DNA from: Phaeovulum molybdatiresistens
Lineage (GTDB): Bacteria; Pseudomonadota; Alphaproteobacteria; Rhodobacterales; Rhodobacteraceae
Direction of reading: 5' to 3'
NCBI RefSeq assembly: GCF_023544865.1
Contig: NZ_JAMJFX010000012.1
Coordinates: 30,149-94,148 of the forward strand
Length of the DNA: 64,000 nucleotides
Shown here one piece after another: positions 1 to 9,190 of this stretch. Positions within the stretch are counted from its first letter, which is position 1. Each line of letters begins with the position of its first letter. The notes below the pieces were generated by a model. The model was not told the origin of the DNA. It did not search any database and saw nothing but the letters and a program-made list of their open reading frames with translations. Both the position numbers and the translations under genes were made by a program.

Positions 1-206
1 CGCCGATGCCGGGGCTGGTCAAGGCGGTCTTCGTGACCGCGGGCCAGGCGGTGGCGGCGGGCGACCGGCTGGTCATTCTGGAAGCCATGAAGATGGAACA
101 TACCATGACGGCGGCGCGCGATGGCGTGGTGGCCGAGGTGCTGGTCGAGGCCGGATCGCAGGTTGAGGCGGGGGCCGCGCTGATCCGGCTGGAGGACGAG
201 GAATGA
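1..206 (+). CDS. Methylcrotonyl-CoA carboxylase biotin-containing (alpha) subunit, C-terminal end only
   Basis: Only the last ~67 codons are inside the window; the gene begins upstream. The visible part is a biotinyl carrier domain: it opens with PMPGLV, carries the biotin-attachment motif EAMKMEH (the lysine is biotinylated) and ends in the usual hammerhead beta strands. The domain alone fits acetyl-, propionyl- or methylcrotonyl-CoA carboxylase. Methylcrotonyl-CoA carboxylase (leucine breakdown) is inferred because HMG-CoA lyase and a methylglutaconyl-CoA hydratase-like gene follow directly. The stop overlaps the next start by 4 bases (ATGA), so translation is probably coupled. Confidence 0.85.
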   Translation, partial: PMPGLVKAVFVTAGQAVAAGDRLVILEAMKMEHTMTAARDGVVAEVLVEAGSQVEAGAALIRLEDEE

Positions 207-847
207 TCCGTCTGCATCACGTCCCCCAGGCCCGCAGCTTTCGCATCCTGTGGCTTCTGGAGGAACTTGGCCTGCCTTTCGAGGTTGCCGAACATTCCTT
301 CTTTGACAAAAGCTTGCGCGACGAAGCTTATGCAATGCTTTCACCTGCGGGGCGGGTTCCCGCGCTGGAAATCGAGGGCCGGGCGATCTTTGAATCCGGC
401 GCGATCACGCAATGGCTGTGCGAACGCGAAGGCGCGCTTCTGGGCGCCCCGGATGAGCGGGTGGATTGGCTGCAATGGCTGCATTTCGCCGAAACCATCG
501 CCGCCCATGTCGCCAACCTGACCCAGCAGCACATCGCCCTGCGCGAGGACTGGATGCGCAGCCCCACCGTGATGCGGCTGGAGGCGGCGCGGCTGGCCCG
601 CACGCTGACGGTGGTCGAACGCGGGCTGGCGGGGGATTACCTGCTGCCCTCGGGCTTTTCGGCGGTGGATATCGCGGTCAGCTATGGCGCGATGATCGGC
701 CAGCGTTTTACGCCGCTTGACCCTTTCCCGCGGTTGCGTGACTGGCTTGGCCGGTTGGGCGACCGCCCCGCGTTTCAGCGCGCGCTGGCCCGTGACGGGG
801 CGGCGCAGATCTATACCCGCCCCTTTTATCCCGCGCCGGAGGCCTAA
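203..847 (+). CDS. Glutathione S-transferase family protein
   Basis: 214 residues, the usual length for a soluble GST. The N-terminal half is thioredoxin-like (IRLHHVPQARSFRILWLLEE, then GRVPALEIEGRAIFESGAI, the cis-proline and glutathione-binding segment with the ES pair). The C-terminal half is helical. It overlaps the preceding gene by 4 bases and the following HMG-CoA lyase gene by 1 base (TAATG), so it sits inside the leucine-degradation operon. The substrate cannot be read from the sequence; detoxification of reactive acyl-CoA intermediates is only a guess from context. Confidence 0.85.
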   Translation: MIRLHHVPQARSFRILWLLEELGLPFEVAEHSFFDKSLRDEAYAMLSPAGRVPALEIEGRAIFESGAITQWLCEREGALLGAPDERVDWLQWLHFAETIAAHVANLTQQHIALREDWMRSPTVMRLEAARLARTLTVVERGLAGDYLLPSGFSAVDIAVSYGAMIGQRFTPLDPFPRLRDWLGRLGDRPAFQRALARDGAAQIYTRPFYPAPEA

Positions 848-1722
848 TGCAGATCGAGATCTTCGAGGTTGCCCCGCGCGACGGCTTGCAGAACGAAAAG
901 CGCCGGATCGCCACGGCGGACAAGATCGCGCTGGTCGATTGCCTGTCGCACGCCGGGTTCCGGCGGATTGAGGTGGGGTCGTTTGTCAGCCCGAAATGGG
1001 TGCCGCAAATGGCCGATTCCGCCGACGTGTTCGCCGGCATCACCCGCAGACCGGGGGTGTCCTATGCCGCGCTGACGCCGAACCTGCAGGGCTATCACGC
1101 CGCGCGCGCGGCGCATGTGGATGAGGTGGCGATCTTCGCCGCCGCCTCGGAAGGGTTCAGCCGGGCGAACCTGAACTGTTCCATCGCCGAAAGTCTGGAC
1201 CGTTTTGCCCCGCTGATCGCGGCGGCGCGGGCCGACGGGATGCCGGTGCGGGGCTATGTCTCGGTCGTGACCGATTGCCCGTTCGAGGGGGCGGTGGCGC
1301 CATCGGCGGTGGCGCGGGTGGCGGCGGCGCTGCGCGATCTGGGCTGCTATGAGATCAGCCTGGGCGAGACGCTGGGCCAGGGCCGGCCCGAAACCATCGC
1401 CGCGATGCTGCGCGCGGTGCTGGACGAGGTTCCGGCCGACCGCCTGTCGGGGCATTACCACGACACGGCCGGCCGCGCGCTGGCCAATATCGAGGCCTCG
1501 ATCGAGATGGGGCTGCGGGTCTTTGATGCGGCGGTCGGGGGCTTGGGCGGCTGTCCCTATGCGCCGGGTGCGGCGGGCAATGTGGCCACCGAAAAGGTTG
1601 TCGCGCGGCTGGTGGACCTGGGTCACGATACCGGGCTGGACCGGGGCGTTCTGGCCGAGGCGGCGGCGCTGGCGCAGGCGATCCGGCGGGGCTCAACGGA
1701 GGGGCAGGACGATGGACTTTGA
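847..1722 (+). CDS. mvaB: Hydroxymethylglutaryl-CoA lyase
   Basis: 291 residues, typical for the family. Cleaves 3-hydroxy-3-methylglutaryl-CoA to acetoacetate and acetyl-CoA, the last step of leucine degradation. The N-terminus EVAPRDGLQNEK is the DRE-TIM substrate/metal-binding motif with the catalytic Arg-Asp. GHYHDTAGRALAN carries the metal-ligand histidines, and GLGGCPYAPGAAGN is the active-site cysteine loop. The start ATG overlaps the GST stop by one base and the next gene starts 11 bases before this stop, indicating one transcript. An equivalent name used in Pseudomonas is liuE. Confidence 0.95.
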   Translation: MQIEIFEVAPRDGLQNEKRRIATADKIALVDCLSHAGFRRIEVGSFVSPKWVPQMADSADVFAGITRRPGVSYAALTPNLQGYHAARAAHVDEVAIFAAASEGFSRANLNCSIAESLDRFAPLIAAARADGMPVRGYVSVVTDCPFEGAVAPSAVARVAAALRDLGCYEISLGETLGQGRPETIAAMLRAVLDEVPADRLSGHYHDTAGRALANIEASIEMGLRVFDAAVGGLGGCPYAPGAAGNVATEKVVARLVDLGHDTGLDRGVLAEAAALAQAIRRGSTEGQDDGL

Positions 1723-2497
1723 AACGATCCGCATCGAAACCGATGCGCGCGGGGTGGCGCGGCTGATCCTGGCGCGGGCGGCGAAACACAATGCGCTGAG
1801 CGCGCAGATGATTGCGGAACTGACCCGGGCGGCGAGCGTTCTGGGCGCCGACACGGCGGTGCGCGTGGTCGTGCTGGCGGCCGAGGGCGACAGCTTTTGC
1901 GCGGGTGGCGATCTGGACTGGATGCGCGCGCAGATGGCGGCCGATGCGGCCACCCGCGCGGCCGAGGCGCGCAAGCTGGCAATGATGCTGAACGCCTTGA
2001 ACCTGTTGCCAAAACCGCTGATCGGGCAGGTTCATGGCAATGCCTTTGGCGGCGGCATCGGCATGATGAGCATTTGTGACGTGGCGATCGGTGCCGATAC
2101 CGCGCGCTTTGGCCTGACCGAAACCCGGCTGGGCCTGATACCCGCCACCATCGGCCCCTATGTGCTGGCCCGGATGGGCGAGGCGCGGGCGCGGCGGGTG
2201 TTCATGTCGGCGCGGCTGTTCGGCGCCGATGAGGCGGTGGGCCTGGACCTTCTGGCCCGCGCCGTGCCACCCGCCGATCTGGCCGCCGCGGTCGAGGCCG
2301 AGGTCGCCCCCTATCTGTCCTGCGCCCCCGGTGCCGTGGCCGCCGCCAAGGCGCTGGCCCGCCGTCTGGGCCCGCCGATCGGCGAGGCCGAGATCAGCGA
2401 TTCCATCGCGGCCCTTGTCGCCTGTTGGGAAGGCACCGAGGCGCCCGAGGGAATCGCGGCCTTTTTCGACCGCCGCAAGCCCGGCTGGGCGCAATAA
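1712..2497 (+). CDS. Enoyl-CoA hydratase/isomerase family protein, probable methylglutaconyl-CoA hydratase
   Basis: 261 residues, a normal crotonase length. The start MDFETIRIE at 1712 is preferred over the much longer open frame that extends upstream inside the lyase gene. Crotonase features: oxyanion-hole segment FCAGGDLDWM, the GNAFGGGIGMMSICD block, and a TETRLGLIPATIGPYV segment carrying the second active-site region. Position after the biotin carboxylase and HMG-CoA lyase implies hydration of 3-methylglutaconyl-CoA to HMG-CoA in leucine catabolism; the family alone would also permit other short-chain enoyl-CoA substrates. Last gene of this operon. Confidence 0.9.
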   Translation: MDFETIRIETDARGVARLILARAAKHNALSAQMIAELTRAASVLGADTAVRVVVLAAEGDSFCAGGDLDWMRAQMAADAATRAAEARKLAMMLNALNLLPKPLIGQVHGNAFGGGIGMMSICDVAIGADTARFGLTETRLGLIPATIGPYVLARMGEARARRVFMSARLFGADEAVGLDLLARAVPPADLAAAVEAEVAPYLSCAPGAVAAAKALARRLGPPIGEAEISDSIAALVACWEGTEAPEGIAAFFDRRKPGWAQ

Positions 2498-2596
2498 ACT
2501 TTCGCGGTTGCAGCATCCGTCGGTGTTTTTGGTGCACAAAGGTATACGAAACGTCGGGTCGCCCCCGGATTTCGCGGCAAACCCCGCCACCTTCGG

Positions 2597-2625
2597 TTGA
2601 CCCGGGACGGGCGCAGGTCTAAACC
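2597..2625 (+). promoter_or_regulatory. Candidate sigma-70-type promoter of the nuo operon
   Basis: TTGACC at 2597-2602, a 17-base spacer, then TAAACC at 2620-2625, about 50 bases before the nuoA start. It lies in the 179-base gap after the leucine operon, the only untranslated gap of that size before nuoA. The -35 box is strong, the -10 box weak, as is common in this group. A pattern match only. Confidence 0.45.
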
Positions 2626-2676
2626 ACGCTCAGCCGGAACCTGCGCGGCCCGTGTCGCGTAACGAGGGAGCCAAAC

Positions 2677-3042
2677 GTGCACGATCTCTTGCGTGAATAC
2701 CTTCCCATTCTCATTTTCCTTGCCATGGCGGTCGCACTTGGGCTTGTCCTGATCCTCGCCGCGGTCGTGCTTGCGGTGCGCAACCCCGACCCGGAAAAGG
2801 TCTCGGCCTATGAATGCGGGTTCAACGCCTTTGACGATGCGCGGATGAAGTTCGACGTTCGCTTCTACCTTGTGTCGATCCTGTTCATCATCTTCGACCT
2901 GGAAGTGGCCTTCCTGTTCCCCTGGGCGGTGGCCTTCGGGCAGTTGAGCGATGTGGCCTTCTGGTCGATGATGGCCTTCCTGGGCGTGCTGACCGTGGGC
3001 TTTGCCTATGAATGGAAGAAGGGGGCGCTGGAATGGGCGTGA
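2677..3042 (+). CDS. nuoA: NADH-quinone oxidoreductase subunit A
   Basis: 121 residues with a GTG start, preceded by a GAGGGAG Shine-Dalgarno. Small membrane subunit of complex I near the quinone-binding region. Three transmembrane helices are visible (near residues 8-33, 64-84 and 90-110). The loop [20 protein letters not shown], with the conserved ECG, and [11 protein letters not shown] are hallmarks of NuoA/ND3. First gene of a nuo cluster running continuously to nuoN; nuoB begins 10 bases before its stop. Confidence 0.97.
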   Translation: MHDLLREYLPILIFLAMAVALGLVLILAAVVLAVRNPDPEKVSAYECGFNAFDDARMKFDVRFYLVSILFIIFDLEVAFLFPWAVAFGQLSDVAFWSMMAFLGVLTVGFAYEWKKGALEWA

Positions 3043-3566
3043 TGACGGGGGCGAACACCGCCGCGGCCGATATGGACGTGGCGACCGCGGCGCTGAACCG
3101 CGACCTGCAGGACAAGGGCTTCATCCTGACCTCGGCCGAGGATATCATCAACTGGGCGCGCAACGGCTCGCTGCACTGGATGACCTTCGGCCTGGCCTGC
3201 TGCGCGGTCGAGATGATGCATACCGCAATGCCGCGCTATGACGTGGAACGCTATGGCTTTGCGCCGCGCGCCAGCCCGCGTCAGTCCGACGTGATGATCG
3301 TGGCCGGCACGCTGACCAACAAGATGGCGCCCGCGCTGCGCAAGGTCTATGACCAGATGCCCGAGCCGCGCTATGTGATCAGCATGGGGTCCTGCGCGAA
3401 TGGCGGGGGCTATTATCACTACAGCTATTCGGTGGTGCGCGGCTGTGACCGGATCGTTCCGGTCGATATCTATGTGCCGGGCTGCCCCCCCAGCGCCGAG
3501 GCGCTGATGTATGGCATCCTGCAGTTGCAGCGCAAGATCCGCCGCACCGGCACCCTTGTGCGCTGA
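3033..3566 (+). CDS. nuoB: NADH-quinone oxidoreductase subunit B
   Basis: 177 residues. Peripheral-arm subunit that holds the terminal [4Fe-4S] cluster N2. Ligand cysteines are seen in [18 protein letters not shown] and [12 protein letters not shown]. The ATG at 3033 is preferred over an in-frame ATG at 3012 because it follows a GAAGGGGG Shine-Dalgarno and gives the expected short N-terminal extension; it overlaps nuoA by 10 bases. Works next to NuoD at the quinone site. Confidence 0.97.
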   Translation: MGVMTGANTAAADMDVATAALNRDLQDKGFILTSAEDIINWARNGSLHWMTFGLACCAVEMMHTAMPRYDVERYGFAPRASPRQSDVMIVAGTLTNKMAPALRKVYDQMPEPRYVISMGSCANGGGYYHYSYSVVRGCDRIVPVDIYVPGCPPSAEALMYGILQLQRKIRRTGTLVR

Positions 3567-3578
3567 GGAGAGGGGACA

Positions 3579-4178
3579 ATGTCCGAAGCCCTGAAAGAAC
3601 TTGCCGCCCATATCGAGCTGAAGCGCGCCTCCGATGTCGTCTCGACCGAGGTGGCCTTTGGCGAATTGACCGTGACGGTGACCGCCAGCTCGATCGTGGA
3701 ATTCGTGGAATTCCTGAAGGACGATCCCAGCTGCCGGTTCTCGAGCCTGGTCGATATCACCGCGATCGACTGGCCGCAGCGCCCGGCGCGGTTCGACATG
3801 GTCTGGCAGTTCCTGTCGATGTATCGCAACCAGCGCATCCGCGTGAAGGCCGCCGTGCGCGAGGAGGACATGGTTCCCTCGATCACCGGGCCGTTCCCCG
3901 CCGCCAACTGGTTTGAGCGCGAGGTGTTCGACATGTTCGGCATCCTGTTCTCGGGGCACCCGGACCTGCGTCGCATCCTGACCGACTATGGCTTCCGCGG
4001 CCATCCGCTGCGCAAGGATTTCCCGACCACGGGCTATGTCGAACTGCGCTATGACGAGGCGCAGAAGCGCGTTGTCTATGAGCCGGTCAAGCTGACGCAG
4101 GAATACCGGCAGTTCGACTTCCTCAGCCCCTGGGAAGGCGCGCAATACATTCTGCCCGGCGACGAAAAGCAGGGTTGA
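3579..4178 (+). CDS. nuoC: NADH-quinone oxidoreductase subunit C
   Basis: 199 residues, the stand-alone (not NuoCD-fused) form usual in alphaproteobacteria and mitochondria (30-kDa subunit). The signature is [20 protein letters not shown], followed by [19 protein letters not shown]. Soluble, binds NuoD and NuoB. GAGGAGAGGGG just upstream is a strong Shine-Dalgarno. Separated from nuoD by 50 bases. Confidence 0.97.
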   Translation: MSEALKELAAHIELKRASDVVSTEVAFGELTVTVTASSIVEFVEFLKDDPSCRFSSLVDITAIDWPQRPARFDMVWQFLSMYRNQRIRVKAAVREEDMVPSITGPFPAANWFEREVFDMFGILFSGHPDLRRILTDYGFRGHPLRKDFPTTGYVELRYDEAQKRVVYEPVKLTQEYRQFDFLSPWEGAQYILPGDEKQG

Positions 4179-4228
4179 GCCAGCCGGGCCCTTGGGCCCG
4201 CTTTCTTGGCAATACGGAAGGTGACACG

Positions 4229-5437
4229 ATGGACGGCAGCCTTGACGACGTTCTGACCGGCGAGCAGAAGATCCGCAATTTCAACATCAACTTCGGGCCC
4301 CAGCACCCGGCGGCACACGGCGTGCTGCGGATGGTGCTGGAACTGGACGGCGAGATTGTGGAACGCGCCGACCCGCATATCGGGCTGCTGCATCGCGGCA
4401 CCGAAAAGCTGATGGAAAGCCGGACCTACCTGCAGAACCTGCCCTATTTCGACCGGCTGGATTACGTGGCGCCGATGAACCAGGAACATGCCTGGTGTCT
4501 GGCGATTGAACGTCTGACCGGCACCGTCGTGCCGCGCCGCGCCAGCCTGATCCGGGTTCTGTATTCCGAAATCGGCCGCGTCCTGAACCACCTGCTGAAC
4601 GTCACCACGCAGGCGATGGACGTGGGCGCGCTGACCCCGCCGCTGTGGGGGTTCGAAGAGCGTGAAAAGCTGATGATCTTCTACGAACGCGCCTGCGGGG
4701 CGCGTCTGCACGCCAACTATTTCCGCCCCGGCGGCGTGCATCAGGATCTGCCGCCCGCGCTGATCGAGGATATCGACGCCTGGGCCGTCGAATTCCCCAA
4801 GGTGCTGGACGATATCGAAGGCCTGCTGACCGAAAACCGCATCTTCAAGCAGCGCAACGCCGACATCGGCATCATCACCGAACAGGACATCCTGGATTGG
4901 GGCTATTCCGGGGTGATGGTGCGCGGCTCGGGCCTGGCCTGGGACCTGCGCCGCAGCCAGCCTTATGAATGCTACGACGAATTCGACTTCAAGATCCCCG
5001 TCGGCAAGAACGGCGATTGCTATGACCGCTATCTGGTGCGCGTCGCGGAAATGCGGGAATCGACCAGCATCATCCGTCAGGCCTGCGCCAAGCTGCGGGT
5101 CGAAAAGGGCGACGTGCTGGCGCGCGGCAAGATGACCCCGCCCAAGCGCGGCGAGATGAAGACCTCGATGGAGGCGCTCATCCATCACTTCAAGCTTTAC
5201 ACCGAAGGCTTCCACGTCCCCGCCGGCGAGGTTTATGCCGCGGTTGAGGCGCCCAAGGGCGAATTCGGTGTCTATCTGGTGTCGGATGGCACCAACAAAC
5301 CCTATCGCGCCAAGATCCGCGCGCCGGGCTATCTGCACCTGCAAAGCATGGATTACGTGGCGAAAGGCCACCAACTGGCCGACGTGTCGGCCATCATCGG
5401 CACGATGGATGTCGTGTTCGGGGAGATTGACCGCTGA
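4229..5437 (+). CDS. nuoD: NADH-quinone oxidoreductase subunit D
   Basis: 402 residues from the ATG at 4229. A longer frame starting with TTG at 4175 exists, but GGAAGGTG upstream of 4229 and the family N-terminus favour the ATG. 49-kDa subunit; lines the quinone cavity with Nuo[15 protein letters not shown] carries the quinone-binding histidine, followed by [12 protein letters not shown]; the C-terminus [12 protein letters not shown] is typical. The stop overlaps the nuoE start by one base (TGATG). Confidence 0.97.
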   Translation: MDGSLDDVLTGEQKIRNFNINFGPQHPAAHGVLRMVLELDGEIVERADPHIGLLHRGTEKLMESRTYLQNLPYFDRLDYVAPMNQEHAWCLAIERLTGTVVPRRASLIRVLYSEIGRVLNHLLNVTTQAMDVGALTPPLWGFEEREKLMIFYERACGARLHANYFRPGGVHQDLPPALIEDIDAWAVEFPKVLDDIEGLLTENRIFKQRNADIGIITEQDILDWGYSGVMVRGSGLAWDLRRSQPYECYDEFDFKIPVGKNGDCYDRYLVRVAEMRESTSIIRQACAKLRVEKGDVLARGKMTPPKRGEMKTSMEALIHHFKLYTEGFHVPAGEVYAAVEAPKGEFGVYLVSDGTNKPYRAKIRAPGYLHLQSMDYVAKGHQLADVSAIIGTMDVVFGEIDR

Positions 5438-6552
5438 TGCTGCGCCGCCTTCACAATACCCAGCCCGAAAGCTTTGCCTTTACCCCCGCCAACCTGGAAT
5501 GGGCCAAGGGGCAGATCACCAAATATCCGGTGGGCCGTCAGGCCAGCGCGATCATCCCGCTGCTGTGGCGCGCGCAGGAACAGGAAGGCTGGCTGACCCG
5601 CCCGGCGATCGAATATGTCGCCGACATGCTGGACATGCCCTATATCCGCGCGCTTGAGGTGGCGACCTTCTACTTCATGTTCCAGCTTGCCCCGGTGGGC
5701 TCGGTCGCGCATTTCCAGATCTGCGGCACCACGTCGTGCATGATCTGCGGCGCCGAGGATCTGATGAAGGTCTGCCGCGACAAGATCGCGCCGGAACCGC
5801 ACCAGCTCTCGGCCGATGGCAAGTTTTCCTGGGAAGAGGTGGAATGCCTTGGCGCCTGCGCCAATGCGCCCATGGCCCAGATCGGCAAGGATTATTACGA
5901 AGACCTGACCGCCGAGAATTTCGCCCATCTGATCGATGAGATGGCCGCGGGCAAGACGCCGCGTCCGGGGTCGCAGATCGGGCGCTTTGCCTCGGAACCG
6001 GCGTCGGGTCTGACCTCGCTCAAGGATCTGCCGGGCGACAAGCACCCCTACAACGGTTCGGTCCAGCGCGCGGTGGACATCGGCGACACGCTCAAGCGCA
6101 TCGATGGCACCGAGGTGCCGCTGCGCATGCCCTGGCAGATGTCGGGCCAGCACGGGCCGATCGGCACGATGGGCGCGGGACAGCGCCCGATGTCCGCCGT
6201 GCAGCAGGCCGCCGCCAAGGCCGCGCCCGCAGCCCCCAAGGCCGAAGCCGCGCCCGCGGGGGACAAGCCCGCGTTGCTGGATGCGCCGCGCGGCGACAAA
6301 GCCGATGATCTGAAGCTGATCAAGGGCGTGGGCCCCAAGCTGGAAGCGCTGCTGCATTCCATGGGGATCTATCACTTCGATCAGATCGCCGCCTGGACCG
6401 AGGCTGAACTGGCCTGGGTCGATGCCAATCTGGAAGGCTTCAAGGGCCGCGCCAGCCGCGATGGCTGGATCGGTCAGGCCAAGGTTCTGGCGACGGGACA
6501 AGAGACCGAATTCTCGGCCCATGCGAAGAAGGACGGGATTTACGAAGACTAA
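5437..6552 (+). CDS. nuoE: NADH-quinone oxidoreductase subunit E with an extra C-terminal helix-hairpin-helix-like domain
   Basis: 371 residues; ordinary NuoE proteins are roughly 160-240. Residues 1 to ~180 are the thioredoxin-like 24-kDa subunit binding the [2Fe-2S] cluster N1a ([11 protein letters not shown] and LGACANAPM give the four cysteines). After an Ala/Pro-rich linker (~250-285) comes a ~75-residue domain starting [17 protein letters not shown], which looks like a helix-hairpin-helix fold (GVGPK hairpin), followed by a segment rich in Trp and Ala. The same domain forms the C-terminus of the next gene. Its function is unknown. Not a frameshift; the reading frame is continuous. Confidence 0.95.
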   Translation: MLRRLHNTQPESFAFTPANLEWAKGQITKYPVGRQASAIIPLLWRAQEQEGWLTRPAIEYVADMLDMPYIRALEVATFYFMFQLAPVGSVAHFQICGTTSCMICGAEDLMKVCRDKIAPEPHQLSADGKFSWEEVECLGACANAPMAQIGKDYYEDLTAENFAHLIDEMAAGKTPRPGSQIGRFASEPASGLTSLKDLPGDKHPYNGSVQRAVDIGDTLKRIDGTEVPLRMPWQMSGQHGPIGTMGAGQRPMSAVQQAAAKAAPAAPKAEAAPAGDKPALLDAPRGDKADDLKLIKGVGPKLEALLHSMGIYHFDQIAAWTEAELAWVDANLEGFKGRASRDGWIGQAKVLATGQETEFSAHAKKDGIYED

Positions 6553-6585
6553 GGCGCAGCAGGCCCGCGGGCGAAGGAGAGAGGG

Positions 6586-7281
6586 ATGACCGAACTGGAC
6601 AATGGATGCCGGGGCAAATCCTGGGCGGCAGGCGCGATTGCGGGCCTGGTCGTCTTTGGGTTCGTGCTGGCCAGCCATGCCGGCTTTGTCGCAGCCCTTT
6701 TCCTTGGCCTTGTCACCGCGGGCCTGTTCGGCAGCTTTCTGGTCTGGGGGTTCTGTCAGGGCCGTCTGGCGGCACCGCTGCACGCCGCGCCTGTGACGCT
6801 GACGCCCGCGCCGGCGGCGGCTGAACCCGTTCCCCCGCAAGCGGCGGCGCCGACCCCGGCGGAGGTGCCGGCCAGCGCGGCACCTGCGCCGGTCACCGAA
6901 CAGGCGCCTGCCGAAATCAAGGCGCCTGCTAAAACCAAGGCTGCTGCCAAAGCCAAGGCGCCCGCCAAGGTCAAGGCGCAGCCGGTGGCCGAGGGCGGCA
7001 AGAAACCCCGCGCGATGAAGGCGCCGCGCAAGGCGGGTGCGGACGATCTGAAGAAGATCGAAGGCATCGGCACCGCGCTGGAAAAGGCCTGCAACGGGCT
7101 TGGGATCTGGCATTACGACCAGATCGCGAAATGGGGCGAGGCCGAGGTGGCCTGGATGGATGCCAACCTGAAGGGCTTTCGCGGGCGTGTCAGCCGCGAC
7201 AAATGGGTGGCGCAGGCGAAGATCATCGTCGAGGAGGGGCTTGATCGCTTCCTCGAACGGGCAAAGACGAACGATTACTGA
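6586..7281 (+). CDS. Membrane-anchored protein with a NuoE-tail-like helix-hairpin-helix domain
   Basis: 231 residues. The N-terminus has two hydrophobic segments (about residues 12-34 and 37-55, the second rich in Gly/Phe/Leu), then a long Ala/Pro/Lys linker (~65-140). The C-terminal ~80 residues begin ADDLKKIEGIGTALEKA and match the NuoE C-terminal domain closely, sharing the pattern ...YDQIA.W.EAE.AW.DANL.GF.GR.SRD.W..QAK. Start ATG with GAAGGAGAGAGGG upstream. Sits between nuoE and nuoF. Probably a complex I-associated accessory or assembly protein; that is inference from position and shared domain only. Confidence 0.85.
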   Translation: MTELDNGCRGKSWAAGAIAGLVVFGFVLASHAGFVAALFLGLVTAGLFGSFLVWGFCQGRLAAPLHAAPVTLTPAPAAAEPVPPQAAAPTPAEVPASAAPAPVTEQAPAEIKAPAKTKAAAKAKAPAKVKAQPVAEGGKKPRAMKAPRKAGADDLKKIEGIGTALEKACNGLGIWHYDQIAKWGEAEVAWMDANLKGFRGRVSRDKWVAQAKIIVEEGLDRFLERAKTNDY

Positions 7282-7288
7282 GGGTTGA

Positions 7289-7522
7289 ATGGCGCAGCAG
7301 GGCGGACAGAACGGGTTGAACGCACGCGAGGGTCGGCTGGCCGCCCTTGTGATTGCGGCTGCGACCGTGCTGTGGCTGGCCGCGCAATGGCTGGGAAAGC
7401 GGCTGGGGCTGGACCCGAGCATCGCCTTCCTGATCGATCTTGCGGCGATCGCCGCTTATGTTTTTGCGCTGGTCGTGACCTGGCGCATCTGGCGCCGGGG
7501 TTCCGGCGGCTCGGGGAACTAG
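7289..7522 (+). CDS. Small two-helix membrane protein, DUF5337-like
   Basis: 77 residues. A short polar N-terminus (MAQQGGQNGLNAREGR) is followed by two transmembrane helices (about 17-36 and 44-66) and a positively charged tail WRIWRRGSGGSG, so both ends are probably cytoplasmic. It resembles the DUF5337 family, which I recall from nuo clusters of this group; no function is known. Starts 7 bases after the preceding stop and lies directly before nuoF, so it is made with complex I. Confidence 0.75.
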   Translation: MAQQGGQNGLNAREGRLAALVIAAATVLWLAAQWLGKRLGLDPSIAFLIDLAAIAAYVFALVVTWRIWRRGSGGSGN

Positions 7523-7546
7523 GTCAGGGCAATTGAGGGACTTCAC

Positions 7547-8842
7547 ATGCTGAAAGATCAGGATCGGATCTTTACCAACCTCTACGGGATGCACGACCGT
7601 TCGCTGAAAGGCGCGATGGCGCGTGGCCATTGGGACGGCACGGCCGGCATCCTGGCCAATGGCCGCGACTGGATCGTCGAGCAGGTGAAGGCCTCGGGCC
7701 TGCGGGGCCGGGGGGGCGCGGGCTTTCCCACGGGGCTGAAATGGTCCTTCATGCCCAAGGCGTCCGATGGGCGCCCGGCCTATCTGGTGGTGAACGCCGA
7801 CGAATCCGAACCCGGCACCTGCAAGGACCGCGAAATCATGCGCCATGACCCGCATACGCTGGTCGAGGGCTGCCTGATCGCGGGCTTCGCGATGGGCGCG
7901 GTTGCGGGCTATATCTACATTCGCGGCGAATATATCCGCGAGCGTGAGGCGCTTCAGGCCGCGATCGATGAGGCCTATGAGGCGGGCCTGATCGGCAAGA
8001 ACGCCTGCAAGTCGGGCTATGACTTTGACCTTTATCTGGCCCACGGCGCGGGCGCCTATATCTGCGGCGAGGAAACCGCGCTGTTGGAATCGCTGGAAGG
8101 CAAGAAGGGCATGCCCCGGATGAAGCCGCCGTTCCCGGCAGGGTCCGGCCTTTATGGCTGCCCGACCACGGTGAACAACGTCGAATCCATTGCCGTCGTG
8201 CCCACGATCCTGCGCCGTGGCGCGTCGTGGTTTGCGGGCTTTGGCCGGCCGAACAACGCGGGCACCAAGCTGTTCGGTATCTCGGGTCACGTAAACAATC
8301 CCTGCGTCGTCGAAGAGGAAATGTCGATTTCCCTGCGCGAATTGCTGGATCGTCACTGTGGCGGCGTGCGTGGCGGCTGGAAGAACCTCAAGGCGGTGAT
8401 CCCCGGCGGGTCATCCGTGCCGATGCTGAACGCCGCGCAATGCGATGAGGCGATCATGGATTTCGACTGGCTGCGCGAACAGCGCTCGGGCCTGGGCACG
8501 GCGGCGGTGATCGTGATGGATCAGTCGACCGATGTGATCAAGGCGATCTGGCGGCTGTCGAAATTCTACAAGCACGAAAGCTGCGGCCAGTGCACGCCCT
8601 GCCGCGAAGGCACCGGCTGGATGATGCGCGTGATGGACCGTCTGGTCCGGGGCGAAGCCGAGATCGAGGAAATCGACATGCTGCTGTCGGTCACCAAGCA
8701 GGTCGAAGGCCATACGATCTGCGCGCTTGGCGATGCGGCCGCCTGGCCGATCCAGGGCCTTGTGCGTCAGTTCCGCGAGGAAATCGAAGACCGGATCAAG
8801 GCGCGCAAGACCGGTCGCATGGGCGCAATGGCGGCGGAGTGA
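7547..8842 (+). CDS. nuoF: NADH-quinone oxidoreductase subunit F
   Basis: 431 residues. 51-kDa subunit that binds NADH and FMN and the [4Fe-4S] cluster N3. [13 protein letters not shown] is the glycine-rich NADH/FMN loop, [15 protein letters not shown] the FMN-contact segment, and [15 protein letters not shown] supplies three of the cluster cysteines with a fourth in HTICALGDA. Forms the electron-input module with NuoE and NuoG. Full length, with no breaks. Confidence 0.97.
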   Translation: MLKDQDRIFTNLYGMHDRSLKGAMARGHWDGTAGILANGRDWIVEQVKASGLRGRGGAGFPTGLKWSFMPKASDGRPAYLVVNADESEPGTCKDREIMRHDPHTLVEGCLIAGFAMGAVAGYIYIRGEYIREREALQAAIDEAYEAGLIGKNACKSGYDFDLYLAHGAGAYICGEETALLESLEGKKGMPRMKPPFPAGSGLYGCPTTVNNVESIAVVPTILRRGASWFAGFGRPNNAGTKLFGISGHVNNPCVVEEEMSISLRELLDRHCGGVRGGWKNLKAVIPGGSSVPMLNAAQCDEAIMDFDWLREQRSGLGTAAVIVMDQSTDVIKAIWRLSKFYKHESCGQCTPCREGTGWMMRVMDRLVRGEAEIEEIDMLLSVTKQVEGHTICALGDAAAWPIQGLVRQFREEIEDRIKARKTGRMGAMAAE

Positions 8843-8847
8843 AGCAG

Positions 8848-9126
8848 ATGCAATCCGCCTTTCCCCTGATGCTTGGCACGCTGGCGCTGACCGCCTGCGC
8901 CGCGCCGCTGGCCGAACCGGCGCTGCGGGCGGTGCCGGGCTATGCGGTGGTCGCGGGGCCGTCGGGGGAATTGCGCGTCACCCGCGTTGGGGTGCCCTTC
9001 GGCTATGCCGACGGGGCCGAGGCGCGGCGCGCGGCGGATGCGATCTGTGGGCCGGGCGGGGTGGACAGTTCCATCCGCGACCATTTCCACGAAGGCGCCT
9101 GGATCTACCCGGAGGGCTGTGCATGA
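8848..9126 (+). CDS. Putative small lipoprotein in the nuo operon
   Basis: 92 residues from the ATG at 8848, chosen because GGAG at 8836-8839 is 8 bases upstream; a GTG at 8839 overlapping the nuoF stop is also possible. The N-terminus [19 protein letters not shown] is a lipoprotein signal with lipobox LTAC (Cys17). The remainder is a small beta/alpha domain with two more cysteines (AICGPGG, YPEGCA) that could form a disulfide. No family recognised. Located between nuoF and nuoG, so it is co-expressed with complex I, but the mature part should face the periplasm. Confidence 0.7.
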   Translation: MQSAFPLMLGTLALTACAAPLAEPALRAVPGYAVVAGPSGELRVTRVGVPFGYADGAEARRAADAICGPGGVDSSIRDHFHEGAWIYPEGCA

Positions 9127-9190
9127 GCCCTGCAACCCAATTCCGCGCGGGCACCCGCCGCGGCACCATTTGACGGACAGGATCGGAACC

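Noticed and set aside
5353..7422. 689-codon minus-strand frame opposite nuoE and its neighbour
   Set aside because: Shadow frame caused by high GC at third positions; no recognisable domain and no start signal.
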